Source: Antedon mediterranea (taxonomy: Eukaryota > Echinodermata > Crinoidea > Comatulida > Antedonidae). Taken from it: 60,000 bases of DNA. The position numbers were made by a program, and so were the translations under genes. Positions within the stretch are counted from its first letter, which is position 1. The number at the start of each line of letters is the position of its first letter. This document shows, piece by piece, positions 13,501-28,500 of this stretch. The notes beneath the pieces were generated by a model. That model saw nothing but the letters and a program-made list of their open reading frames with translations, searched no databases and was not told the origin of the DNA. The stretch covers positions 1,061,001 to 1,121,000 of the forward strand of contig NC_092671.1 of NCBI RefSeq assembly GCF_964355755.1, in the 5' to 3' direction.

Positions 13501-16500
13501 CATTATCTTTTAAGTAAGTAAATCTTCTAATTGTAGTCCTAAATGTGTTTAAATGAGAACTCAAGGTCCAACTAAATGTGGTGAAAATCGTCATTTTCAT
13601 TTGCTAAAATTAAGTTGCTATCATGGTGGATTTAATCACAGAATGAAGCCTGAACTCACTCATTCCTTCACTCACCACCATTCCTTATATATTATCCTAT
13701 ATGCTACCAGGATTGTCCTGTGCTGTTTTCTTTATTGTGATCTCCACAACTTTTAAAATCTAGATGTACAGTATTTGGAAAAAAATATCAACTTTACATA
13801 CCTCTCTATATTCAATGTTACTTGCTATGCTGGATGTACAACTGCTAATGATATTTCCAAAACTAAACGATGTAGAACCAAGCCTGTAGAAAAAAAAACA
13901 GAAAGTTAATAATCTACTCAATTAAAAACCACATTTACTATGGCCTCTATTTAGAAGAAAATTCTTACTTTTGTAAGAACGTGTCCCAATTTTCCATAAG
14001 GAATAGCCAAGCTGGTCGTGCTCCAATTGGATTAGCAGCAACAGATCCAATAACTTGTCCTATGTCTTGCAAACGTACAGAATCATCAAACACACTGTCC
14101 AAATACCTGAAAAACATACATTGTTCACAATATTAAGTACATCTGATCCTAAGAGAACTTGGTATCTTTGTATTCATATTGTTACCAGAAAGCATAGGCA
14201 AGTTTCAGTTCTAACCTAAAGTACCAGTAGGAACTATTTGTATACTATAAAACTAATAATATAAATTGTAAAGTGTTGTAATAGAGTATCAAAATGATTT
14301 TATTGAGAAAAAATGCAAATGAAAGCTGAGTGGCGAGTATCACAGAGTCAGAAAAGGGGAAGTGGATAGAAATGGATGGTGTATAGAAGGTTATTGAACA
14401 TCTACACCATGTAGTACTTCCAACATTTCTATTTCAGGTTTGCATGCCGTTCGTTACACCTGCTAACACATATGCAAATTGCCTCTACATATTGATCCAT
14501 AGAGTTTAGTTGTAAAGATATATATAATTGATATAATAATAATCTCATCTCATCTCATAGCCTATTTCAACCACTGCTGTGTGAAGGCCTCCTCCAGCTG
14601 TTTCCATTTAGTTCTGTTTCTTGCCGATCTTTCCCATGTTGCCGTTTCCATGTACGTTGTTATGTCGTCACGCCATCTTCTTTTTTGCCGTCCTCTTCTT
14701 CTTCTCCCTGTCCTCGGCTGCCATTCATTCAATCTCTTCGTCCATCTGTTGTCGTCTCTTCTGGCTATGTGTCCTGCCCATCTCCATTTCAATTCTTTGA
14801 TCTTTACCATGATGTCAATGCGCCTTGAGCACTCTGGAGTGGTATGTGCGCTATAAAAATCTTATTATTATTATTATTATTTGACTTTTGTTCTTTTCCG
14901 TATCTCACTATGCTTTACTCTGTCTCGTATTGATAGATTTACCATTTTTCTTTCCATCGCTCTTTGTGTTGTTATCAATTTTTGTTCCATCTCTTTCGTT
15001 GTTGCCCATGTCTCTGCCCCATAAACTATAGTTGTTAGAACACATTGATTGTACACCTTGCTTCTTAGTGACATGGGAATGTCTTGGTCGGTCAGGATAT
15101 GCTTGTGCATCCCGAACCTTCTCCAACCTGCTTTTACACGTATTAATATCTCCTCCTCTGTGGTGTTGACCATTTTCAAGGTCTGCCCCAGGTGTTTGTA
15201 TTTGTCAACTTTCCCAATCTGGTGATTGTCTATTGTTATGGTCTCTTGAGTCAAGAATAATAATAATAATTATCTACCTATTTATAATTGATATATCTCT
15301 GGTACATCCCAATGCTGACATGATAACTGTTTTTTCAGAGACCACTTTCGTTTTCTGATATCTATCCCAGAGAAATTCCCAGTCAGATTCAAAACCGTTC
15401 CGGGCCGCTGCACAATACACTGGGTATTTCAGATTGACATCAAACCTGCCAGAAGAGACATTCATTAGATTTGACATCAAATATTGTTTAAAATTATAAA
15501 AAATAATGGAATAAAAATGAAAGATATAAATAAATTATTAAAGTGAACATGAATGTGGATTATTATCATTTAAATTGTGGTATTGCAGAATGACCAGAGG
15601 GTGCCCATCAATGTAACAGTATTTGATTCTGATTGCTATCAATATCTAGGCCAGATCAAATACAGTTGTGCAATATTGTAGGATTTTTTAGTACATAACA
15701 ATGAACACTTGTTATTTAAATCTTAACATTTTGCAATATTGTGAGGTTTAAGTAAAATGAATGACTTGGCATAAAATGAAGTTGATCATAGACTTCATTT
15801 AATGTCTACTTCCCTCATGTCTAAATGATTTAAACATCTATCTGCCTTGAAAGCATGTCATATAACACTTTGTAATATAAGTATTTTGATGTAGTAATGC
15901 TATTATTATGAGATGTATTAATGAATATCCAAGTTATTATAATATAATGTTACATTATTTAATGTAATAACATTGATTAATGTAACATCAGGTAAAACTC
16001 ACATGCATTAAATTTGGTTTAAAAGCTAAAATGCACAGATAAAAAGATATATTAATCTTTAATCTGTGTAGCACAATACAATTGTTCTGCGTATAATGCA
16101 AACAAAATCACATTTTGAGAACAACAAAAGCCAAAACAATCAAAGTCACTTTAGAATTTGTCTAGGTACGGGTTACAAATTTCATGGATAACTTATTTCT
16201 CCATGAAACGGAAACCTCCAGCAGAACTGTGACATCATGCTATATTAGAGACTTTATTGGCAGAACATTCAGTTATACTTACGACATATTATTATTTTTC
16301 CAGTCATTGAATATATCAATGGCTTCAGCAATAGCGGATTCATGGCCTAGTTCAACAGCTAAAGAGAGGACACTGACACGTAGGAATCTGTGACACATTC
16401 AGAAAAAAAGGCAACAATAAGCAAAACAAATGAATTGTATCAGGTTCTTTACAGTCTCTCTTGCAATCATTCATTACTATGCAGTTTTGTTCTTGTTATC

Positions 16501-19500
16501 TCCAACTAGTTGGTTTGGTTTAACTTGTGTATGTATGTTGGATAAAAAACAAAAAACAAACACAGTTTGAATTTTGACAATGAAAAAACAAACTGGAGTG
16601 TACTTCTTCATAGCAAATATTTATCATTACTAATCTAAGAGATTTAAGAGTTGTATATGATATTGTTCGACTGGTTACAAATTTTGTCTCATCAGCAATA
16701 TTCCATTATACTGTATACTATACTGTACATTTTTTCATTGTTCAGATGTTAAAAGTTGAATTAAAGTTTAGTGTGGCCAAGGAGTAAATGTATCTTACTT
16801 AGTAAGATGTGAGTCTATAAATACTATATCAGATGTAACAAGTTGAATTAAGGTTTAGTATGGCCAAAGAGTAAATGTATCTTACTTAGTAAGATGTGAG
16901 TCTACAAATACTATATCAGATGTAACAAGTTGAATTAAGGTTTAGTGAGGCCAAAGAGTAAATGTATCTTACTTAGTAAGATGTGAGTCTACAAATACTA
17001 TATCAGATGTAACAAGTTGAATTAAGGTTTAGTGAGGCCAAGGAGTAAATGTATCTTACTTGGTAAGATGCGAGTCTACAAATACTATATCAGATGTAAC
17101 AAGTTGAATTAAGGTTTAGTATGGCCAAAGAGTAAATGTATCTTACTTAGTAAGATGTGAGTCTACAAATACTATATCAGATGTAACAAGTTGAATTAAG
17201 GTTTAGTGTGGCCAAAGAGTAAATGTATCTTACTTGGTAAGATGTGAGTCTATAAATACTATATCAGATGTAACAAGTTGAATTAAGGTTTAGTATGGCC
17301 AAAGAGTAAATGTATCTTACTTAGTAAGATGTGAGTCTACAAATACTATATCAGATGTAACAAGTTGAATTAAGGTTTAGTGTGACCATGGAGTAAATGT
17401 ATCTTACTTAGTAAGATGTGAGTCTACAAATACTATATCAGATGTAACAAGTTGAATTAAGGTTTAGTGTGGCCAAGGAGTAAATGTATCTTACTTGGTA
17501 AGATGCGAGTCTACAAATACTATATCAGATGTAACAAGTTGAATTAAGGTTTAGTGTGACCATGGAGTAAATGTATCTTACTTAGTAAGATGTGAGTCTA
17601 CAAATACTATATCAGATGTAACAAGTTGAATTAAGGTTTAGTGTGACCATGGAGTAAATGTATCTTACTTAAGAAGATGTGAGTCTACAAATACTATATC
17701 AGATGTAACAAGTTGAATTAAGGTTTAGTGTGGCCAAAGAGTAAATGTATCTTACTTAGTAAGATGTGAGTCTACAAATACTATATCAGATGTAACAAGT
17801 TGAATTAAGGTTTAGTGTGGCCAAAGAGTAAATGTATCTTACTTAGTAAGATGTGAGTCTACAAATACTATATCAGATGTAACAAGTTGAATTAAGGTTT
17901 AGTATGGCCAAAGAGTAAATGTATCTTACTTAGTAAGATGTGAGTCTACAAATACTATATCAGATGTAACAAGTTGAATTAAAGTTGAGTGTGACCATGG
18001 AGTAAATGTATCTTACTTTGTAAGATGTGAGTCTACAAATACTATATCAGATGTAACAAGTTGAATTAAGGTTTAGTGTGGCCAAAGAGTAAATGTATCT
18101 TACTTAGTAAGATGTGAGTCTACAAATACTATATCAGATGTAACAAGTTGAATTAAAGTTTAGTGTGACCATGGAGTAAATGTATCTTACTTAGTAAGAT
18201 GTGAGTCTACAAATACTATATCAGATGTAACAAGTTGAATTAAGGTTTAGTGTGGCCAAAGAGTAAATGTATCTTACTTAGTAAGATGTGAGTCTATAAA
18301 TACTATATCAGATGTAACAAGTTGAATTAAAGTTTAGTGTGACCATGGAGTAAATGTATCTTACTTTGTAAGATGTGAGTCTTCTTTAGTTTCATTCCAG
18401 TTTAATTTATTTTTCCATGTTGTAAGTATCTGCCACATATATTTCTAAAAAACAAAATAAATTGATTATTTCCACTTTTGCATCAAATTTCCTGAGAATT
18501 AAATAAATTATCATTAGACAAACTTTTATTAATCATTGAAAGCCTAGATATATTTTTTCTTACAATTTTTCCCATTTTATAGTCCAAATTTCACATTATA
18601 TTGTTAAAAGATTTCATGAATTTTCAACTTAAATAAAAAATATCTAAAGGACCATTAAAAAATATATAAATTTACAGGCATAGAGAAACCCTCAACTACC
18701 TGGTGATAATAGAAATTATAAGTATTTTATAAATGTTGAATTTTAAACAAATCTCATAAATGTAAAGCTCTGTCTACATTATCAAAAATTTTATAAAAAA
18801 GAGTGATGTGCCCAACTATACTTTATTTATTTATTTATTGCACAACCAACAGTGTAAATACCAATTACAGGATGAAAATATACATATACATTTTTGTTGT
18901 TGTGTAACATAGAATACATCAACAACACACAACCTGAACACACATACCCTGTATAGGTTATAGTCTCCAGTTTTCTGCAACATCACACCAATGTATCGGA
19001 ATCTAGAAAGAAGCGTGGTTATGGGAACGTAATCTTCGTCTTTGGCAATGTAACTACCAAGGTTTAGTGTAATACTGTAGTCTAACATACCAGCTCTATA
19101 GGTAAAATGATAAATAAACAACTCATTATTTAGTAATGAGGTATGGTAATTTATACATTTTTGCTAAATAATTTTTTGTAATCTGTATTTTTCATTATTA
19201 TAAAATTTCCAAAGTGCCTAAAACTTTTTATAAAGTTAATATGAAATCTACTAAAATAGTGGTACTCATTTATACTCCTTGTTCAATAAATATTGCCCAA
19301 AATGAAAGAAAAAGAAAAAATATGAAACAAGTTTAAAAACATTTGGATAATCAGCCACCTTCAATTAGAAAACACCTTCTTCATAATTTGAGAGTACCGT
19401 CAATATTTTGCTTTAACATATTTGTTATGGTATTTGAAAAAGTGCGAAACCTCCCTAAAGAGAGTGCAAAACCTCCCTAGCACGCAACGCAACTGACACA

Positions 19501-22500
19501 AGAACATGCCCTTCCAATAATTGTGTTTTCCCCATCTGCATAAACCAAACCTGCTTGTTATGTGCCAACGTTAGTTGCTGTAGTTTACTCTGTGTACTGT
19601 GAACTACGTATTCTTTTGCTTTTGTTGTTGTGTGTTTCCCGTAGCGATGTTTGCAGCAATGTTGCGTCATCGGTTAAAGAGAATGTACTTACCTAGCCAA
19701 GTAATGGGCATCATCTATAAGACTTGCTCTATCCGCTGGTGTAAACACGGTATGATCAGTCCACAACTGATCACTCAAACTGTTCCAGTTGTCATCATTG
19801 TAATTGACACGATAGAATCCAGCTTGCCCCAAATTTCCTTTAAACCATTTTACAGAGCTGGCAATTTCTATATTAGAGTCTGAAAATATCAAGTAAATTC
19901 TTTGAAGAGACTCTATTCTTTGAAGAGACTCTATTCTTTGAAGAGACTCTATTCTTTGAAGAGACTCTATTCTTTGAAGAGACTCTATTCTTTGAAGAGA
20001 CTCTATTCTTTGAAGAGACTCTATTCCTAGAAGAGACTCTATTCCTTGAAGAGACTCTATTCTTTGAAGAGACTCTATTCTTTGAAGAGACTCTATTCTT
20101 TGAAGAGACTCTATTCTTTGAAGAGACTCTATTCTTTGAAGAGACTCTATTCTTTGAAGAGACTCTATTCTTTGAAGAGATTCTATTCTTTGAAGAGATT
20201 CTATTCTTTGAAGAGACTCTATTCTTTGAAGAGACTCTATTCTTTGAAGAGACTCTATTCTTTGAAGAGACTCTATTCTTTGAAGAGACTCTATTTTTTG
20301 AAGAGACTCTATTCTTTGAAGAGACTCTATTCTTTGAAGAGACTCTATTCTTTGAAGAGACTCTATTCTTTGAAGAGACTCTATTCTTTGAAGAGACTCT
20401 ATTCTTTGAAGAGACTCTATTCTTTGCCTTTATTCATCCACAATTACAATGGTTAATAGCACCAAAAGAAGCGAGTGCTTGTCAGTTTGGATACCATTTA
20501 CATGTACAGTACACACATACCAGACAACATTCATGAAACAAAAATATATGTACATAATATTGATTCATATTCACGAGGGGGCTTGTATTACAGCATATAA
20601 TGTTTTGCCCTAAGTACCGCATTTGCAGGAACAAGTACTACCTCATATTTTGCATGATTCCCCAATTTGAATATGCCTTATTAGGATGTGATAGCACGTT
20701 GTACTAAAATGCATGTTTCTTAAGACATTGCTTACAGTTTTCAAATATATAGATTTTCATGGGCATTAAAAACAGAGTTTATCTAACAGTTTAAAACATT
20801 ACCTTGATCATCATTTTGTATAACAGTGGAATATTCCTCGCCACTATCATCAGTGTACGTTAGAGGAATTACCCATAAGCTCCTGAAATTAAACATTATA
20901 TTTTTTTTAAATATCACTAATTATTATGAGATGTAGCTCTACATACGAAGTATGCATAAATAAAAAATAAAATGCATTAATATTGATTAATAATTATTTA
21001 AAATTTAAAAAGAAATTATTTAATGCAATGTTAATGTATGTATTAATGATACTCAAAAAAATCTAAAAGGTACTTTAAGGTATGTTGAATTGTGTGCTGT
21101 AAGTTGTTTAAAAAACAATTTATATTAATGATAATGTTAAAGGTTTTTTTTAAAGGGGGGGGGGGGTGCAGTTAGGGGTGTGTTATAGGGAGGGGATGAG
21201 AGTGAGAGTGACCTACTTTTTCCCAGGTGTATAGCCATCCTTTAATAAAAATTGTTTTTGTGAAACGGTTATGTTCTTCTCGTTGTCTCGTGACATGTTA
21301 ACCACTGGGTAACCTTGTTGTATCGTCCACGTATCCATCATTTTCTTCACTTCACCTCCATCATCCTGCAAGACAGAAATTATTACAAAATTAAAACAAA
21401 AGCAAAAGTCAAATTATTAAATATCAGTCACAAATGAAAGAAGTGGTTACACCATTGGATAGAAAATATTTTGACTCTGAAGACAGCATGCACAGAAGAA
21501 CAGCATTAGTTTTCACCTCTGACCTTTCAAAAATAAAAATGTCAACCTTTTAAATAAAAATATCTCAGTTGTGACACACTGACATTTAAAAAGGTAATAA
21601 TACTGTAAATAAAAATTATTGTGAATTTTGAAATTTTAAATTTTGAAAAACACAAACATTCTGTATTCACCTCATTAAAAACCCCACACAACAATATTTT
21701 ATCATCACAATAGTTTATGAATAATGTAACATTAACAGTAAGGAATAATGATAATATTAATAATAATATAATCAATAAATATATAAAATAAAAGAATTGA
21801 TTAAAACTGTCTCTGAAATCTATTCACATTATTATTTCTTGCGCAAAATTGTAACAAATACAGTAGTGTATATATATGACCATAATATCATGCTAGAGAA
21901 TAATCCTGTCTTGCACTAATTTAGGTTAAAATCAACGACTTTGGTAAATTCATCCAATTCCAGTATTACTGTATTCCACCCCCTAAATGTTTGCCAAGTT
22001 GAAACACTGCCACTATACTCGGTAATAAACAGTGTATAACAAATATTGACATAAAATACTTTTTGTCTTGAGTGTATAATTTAACAGAAGATAAAAAGCA
22101 AAACAACAGTTCTTTTATTTATAAAATATACATCAAAATAAATAAAATTAAAGAGAAATTCTATAAAAAGAAATTTCATTACCTTTATTTAAATATGTAT
22201 TTTCAATATTTAAATATGTATTTTCAATATTTAACTGATCATATTGTTTGTAAACCATATAATATCAAGCTAGTGACTATCAAAATGATGAATGACCTTT
22301 CATTTTTAATAATTTAGTGAATCTCATAGGAATTAGCGTGAGTATCAACAGCTGTTAGGCAAACTAATTAAAACAAGTCTGTTGCTTTTATTTTATACCA
22401 TAATACTTTAATCCAAACAAGTACAACAACAATATATACTCCTATTTTAATACAAGTTCGTAATTAAACCTACACTATACCATTATCATATGGGTGTGTG

Positions 22501-25500
22501 TATAATCAGGGAAAAGTGTAATTTTATAATATTAATTTTTTTTAAATTTATGTGAATTTTACATATCCTGCTGTAAAAGCCAATAATAAGTTTGTGGTAA
22601 CAAATAGTATTTATAGTCTCAAATCATTATCATAGCGGGATGGGCGCAGGGGGTGGTGGTATAGGCAGGAGGTGGTGTTGGGGTGCCACTCTGTACACAC
22701 CAATGATGAATTGTAGAGACAACTTACTTCTTATCAATATTTAGTACTGTACCTGGTTTGATAACGCTTTCCATAAGTCATCACTATCAGCATTGCCATA
22801 AGCATGATTGTTTAGATATTGTTTAAGTCCGGTTAGAAACTTCTCTTTGCCCAGGTATGCCTGTAACATTCTAATTATACAGGCACCCTACATAAAAAAA
22901 AAAGAAACAATTATCAATTAAAGTACACCTGTTTATAAATAATAAATATAATATAATAATAAAGAAAAATAACGATAAAAAAGTAATGAGGTTTCAACTA
23001 CATCATGGTGTCATTCAAAGCAATGTAAGTATTATGGTTTAATACAGTATAACATTTTTGCTTATATTATGTTTTTATGTTTATTTTATTTATCTTTTCC
23101 AAAAAGAAACTGTGCATGTCTTATTCATTTTACTTTATTTAAGTACATTTCAGTTATTTTAATTCTGTGAATCAAATAACATATTTAGTCATCTATTGAA
23201 CATCAAATGAATACATTAATAATTGACTCAAAATCAGTTATTAATTGGGTTAGAAGCAGGTACACAAACCAAACCGTATCAAAATAGTTGTAGTAGATGA
23301 TTGTCCTATCAAGGATATCACCGTTCACTCTACTTATTATTATCATAAATAGCAATAAAGCCATATGGCAGCTTAGGCTTTCATGCTGTCATCAGCAATA
23401 TTTTATATTGCAACCTCAAAAAATAATAAGCCATTATTACTTTTTGATACTGTATCTAAGATGTAATATGTTGTAGTGTATTATTTTCAGTATCTACATC
23501 ACCATTGATTTATACATTACTTTAAACAAATTTCTGAATCTATCTAGCAAATTATATTTCACTTTTATTCAAATATCAAAAATCAACCATAATTACAACT
23601 CGTGGCTAAGAATCAAATTGCGTGTAAATATACATGTCATAATAAAAATATATTTATATATATATACATATAACAAAGTATTTTAGTACTGACTCATACA
23701 GGATTTGAACCCTGGACTGTGGGATTGGAAGATGTGCATGTTTATTATCACATTATTCATCTTTACTTTAATATACAACATTTCTTTCTTCAATCATACT
23801 GAGCCTCATGACTTGGAAATTTAAGTAAGCACTCACACTAAGCCTCATTACTTAAAAGTTTAAATAAGCACTCACACTAAACCTTATTACTTTGAAGTTT
23901 AAGTAAGCACTCACACTAAGCCTCATACTTTGAGGTTTAAGTAAGCACTCACACTAAGCCTCATACTTTGAGGTTTAAGTAAGCACTCACACTAAGCCTC
24001 ATACTTTGAGGTTTAAGTAAGCACTCACACTAAGCCTCATACTTTGAGGTTTAAGTAAGCACTCACACTAAGCCTCATACTTTGAGGTTTAAGTAAGGCG
24101 TCATCTACAAATTATTTCAGACCACAAATCAGCGTCCAGACGCGTTTTCTATTGTTTACCCAAAAACGCGTCTCAAAACCCGTCTGATTTGGCTGCGTCT
24201 AGACGCCAATATGCATGTTCGACTATGGCCCCGCCCCTATATACGGCTGACTGCACATTGTTATACAGTACTGTGTACTGGTGTTAAACGCGCTACATAC
24301 AAGTGAATTCATTGAGAGCGTGATATTAAATTATTATTTACAACCGGCAGTAAGACAAACTAATCAGTACAGGTATACCCTTTAACCGCCGACAGAGTAT
24401 ACTGTAAAGCGCACATTTTCGTTCCTATTTATTCGCGACCTTTTATGTTTGCGATTTTATTTTTCTTGTGCTAAAGAGTGAATTTACCACATGCAAAAAC
24501 GTTAAAGTTAACTTTTGGAACATGGAATCACTCAAACTATTGACCTACAGTACAGAAAGAAAATACTGCAACTTTACCTACGAAGTAGCTTCGTAGGCTA
24601 CGTTGTTGGCTTCGAAGGTTCCATTGTTTGGCTTCGTAACCTCAATAAACAACTTTCAATGAGCTACGTTCTGAACTTCGTAGGGAGTTCGTAACCTAAA
24701 TAAACAACCCTACGATGTTCTTAGTGAAGTAAGAAGGTGTGAAATTAATGTGTTAAATTTAACTGGCGGAGGACTAAGTTGTAAACATATAATATTTTTT
24801 AATCGTGATCGTTTCCTTCGTGCGTGTTTACCTAATCAACGGCGAATATAAATATAAATTTCCCACGATGTAAACGTAGAGACATGCGATCCAACACAGG
24901 TGAACCTCAACAAACAGGCCAACTAATAAACATATTATAGCGAATGTCCAGTCCATCCAGAATGATGCCGAGAAAAAAAGATCGTACACAATTCATTCTA
25001 AATATAGTATCAGAACGTTTTCAGTCGGCCGCTCAAAAAGACTGCCGACAGAAGACAGTAATAAATACAGACCTAGTTTTTTTTGTCACATGGCATGAAA
25101 CGCGATACTCTGGCGGCTGCCGTCTGACGACGATAAAACAGTAATTAAGATCGTGTACCTGGATTTTGTGTCACATGACATGAAACATAATACTCTCTCT
25201 CTAGCTAGCTCTAAACTGCTCACATGTTTTTCCCCTCCAAATTCTGGTCGAGCCTTTTTCTTTACACATGTCGTAATCATTTTAAAAGGCCTATGTTAAA
25301 TCTTAATATGGAATATATATTTATTTTTCATATCCTAGCCTAGGCGTCGTTGTTTTTTTAATTCGCTAACCCAAGGTAGGAGCGTTAAATAATTTATAGG
25401 CAACCTAGGCCTAGGCCTAGTATAGGCCGCCGAAACTAGGCTAGCCTAGACTTTCTTTCTTTCTGCCTGAGCTGAGGTCCACAGGCCCGATGTCGTCTCA

Positions 25501-28500
25501 TCGGCGAATTTCCGTCCAAATTAGGATAACCTAGGCCTAGTCTCAGATTTGTTGGTTCTGTGAAATGATACCAATGTTGTTTCACCATACAAGCAATACA
25601 GACGGGTTTTAATCACTCAGACGCGTTTTCTATTGTTTTACCTACTAAACAGCGAAGACGGGTTTTAATCACACAGACGCGTCTTCGCCGCGATTGGGTA
25701 GCTCATGAATATTCATAATAGATCGTTAATGAGGTTCAGCATTGGACAGACGCGTCTGATGGGTTGCAAGTTTTCAGACGCGTCTCTGTGGTCTGAAATA
25801 ATTTGTAGATGACGCCTAAGCACTCACACTAAGCCTCATTATACTTTGAGGTTTAAGTAAGCGCTCACACTAAGCCTCATTATACTTTGAGGTTTAAGTA
25901 AGCACTCACACTAAGCCTCAAACTTTGAGGTTTAAGTAAGCACTCACACTAAGCCTCATTATACTTTGAGGTTTAAGTAAGTGCTCACACTAAGCCTCAT
26001 TATACTTTGAGGTTTAAGTAAGCACTCACACTAAGCCTCAAACTTTGAGGTTTAAGTAAGCACTCACACTAAGCCTCATTATACTTTGAGGTTTAAGTAA
26101 GCACTCACACTAAGCCTCATACTTTGAGGTTTAAGTAAGCACTCACACTAAGCCTCAAACTTTGAGGTTTAAGTAAGCACTCACACTAAGCCTCATTATA
26201 CTTTGAGGTTTAAGTAAGCGCTCACACTAAGCCTGTTTTTCAGTAGTAACACTAATTACCTTATCATATGAAATAGCATCAAAGACAGCAGCAATTTGAC
26301 TGGGTTCCTGTACATTCACCGATATTGGATGAGAGCTCTGTAAGCAGTCCATGGCCATCGCTGTATGAGTTGCATACAAAATAAACTGGTCCATCTGCAA
26401 TTATAAAGACAGAAAATGCTCAAAATAAACACATCACTTATCATGATAAATAATGCATATAGAGACAGATAGCTTTTAAAGACTGCTAAAACCTTCTTTC
26501 ACAATTATAACTTCTCTATAGAATTAATTTAACAAAAGTTCAAAATCCAAGTAACTAATGAAATTCTAAAATTTGAGGGATATCTGTTTATGATAAATGA
26601 AAAAACTGCCAAATTCATATTCGTGTTAGTAAATTGCATAGCAAGTGGTTTACACTACAGTATTGCCACCTTTAATAAGGATAATGAATGAATTCTCCTA
26701 TGGTTATCCTTGGCAATTTTATAAAAAAAAATATTTCCTAGTTTCATAGTCTGAACAGGTGCTTAGAGTTTTCCCAAAACATTGTTGACTTGTCAGGTAT
26801 GATTGAACCTAGAATGATGACTTTACAAACCATGTGCCAGTCTTTGTTCCAATTGTCAGTTCCAACATACTCAACATAGCTTGCAAATCCTTCATTTAAC
26901 CAGAGATCATTCCACCATTTCATCGTCACTAAATTTCCAAACCACTGAAAGTTAATGTTAAAGAAAAACAGAATTGAGTGGTCATCATGTCACATTTAAA
27001 AGTTGTTTGGTCTCTGAATGTGTAAAAGTGATACTAATATCAAGGTGGTTAACAAGTTTGATTACCAATCCCAGGGTCTTGGGTTCAAGTCTTGACTCTG
27101 TCACTTTATAGCACCAGTCTCATGTGGAATTAATTTTACTTGACCCCAGTGTACAGGGCAACTCAGCACATGTCATGGATCAAACATAACAACACAGTAC
27201 AAGCATAATTCTGATGTGAACCAACCTGATGAGCTAACTCATGTGTGACGACAATTGAGATCCTTTGCTGCTGCTGAAGTGTAGTGACATGTTCTTTATA
27301 CAACACATCAACTTGTCTGTATGTTATCAGTCCCCAGTTCTCCATTGCCCCAGCCGCAAAATCAGGAATAGCTACCATATCTTGAAATAATTAAACAGTC
27401 ATGTTGTATTGTTGTTTATGGATCATTGGGAGCATTATCCATCATCCAAAAAGGGGAGGGGGGGGGGGCAGAGAAATGGTAAAGGGGTCATGGAATATTT
27501 CCCCCTCCCTTTGAAATAACATTCATTTTCATTAAAAAAATTCTGTTATGTAATTTTATGTTTTTGTTTGTTCTTGTAGTTTTATTAAGAACATTTTTTT
27601 ATTATGTACTTTGTTGTGACAATAAACACCGAAATGTTCTGAAGGCAAACACTGTAACTATCAACATTCATAAAAAGACTTTATATAGGTAAACACAACA
27701 AGGCACCTCCATGGCATAGTTCTCATGTAATGTGATTTAACATGATGTTGAATTATGTAAGTAGAGACATGCTTGGGGCCACAGCACCGCTAACAAAAAT
27801 CACTTATCATAATATGTTATGGTGAAACGAATGACATCATTGTATTCTGCCATTGAACATGATGTAGGTCGTATACTGAATAACAATTCAACATCTACTC
27901 TTTAGCTCTGTCTACACTATCAAACTAGTTTGACAAAAAAATTGTGATATTCCCAAAAATGGTAGTGATATGACATCATCATGTCCATATATGGAGTGAA
28001 TACATACCTTGTTTTGGTAATGGATAAGCAAAGCCGAAATAGTCTTCATAAAATTGTATTGTTTTGTTTAGAACTTCAAAAGCCAAATCCATTTCATCGA
28101 TTTGTCTACCGGGAGCATGAACGCCAATCTGCAAAAATTATATTATTTTTTTCTAAGCAGACAAATAAATAAGAAATATTTGAGCATAGTTTTCTCCGCA
28201 ATTAAAATATACTTAGGTATCGCATCTAAGAAACATAATATAATATAATATATATATATATATATTGTTATTGCACAATCTGTGCTTTCCTTTTTAAGAG
28301 TCAATTGACTTCTAGAAGCCACTACAACATACTCTAATGTACATACTCTAGTGCCATGAAGTTTTAAATAACATTATATTAACATTTATGATTTTCTTGT
28401 AAAACAATCTTCATACATCTCTGAATCTATATGTTTCACATTTTTTTTATATACTGTTAACATTGTTGGGATTTTTAAAAAGGGAATTGATCGGATGGAT

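Noticed and set aside
11531-18380. CRISPR-like arrays, suggested by regular repeats
   Set aside because: The units are contiguous tandem repeats without unique spacers, in introns of a eukaryotic gene.
20046-20456. Lys-Arg-Leu-Tyr-Ser-Leu repeat frame
   Set aside because: An 18-bp minisatellite within gene A intron 9. No start context or splice support.
23700-23760. Functional tRNA gene
   Set aside because: Only a B box and 3'-half-like sequence are present. No 5' half, acceptor pairing or anticodon arm can be built.
24944-25280. Short frames inside the Harbinger-like element as transposase
   Set aside because: About 65 codons on each strand without DDE or Myb-like motifs.
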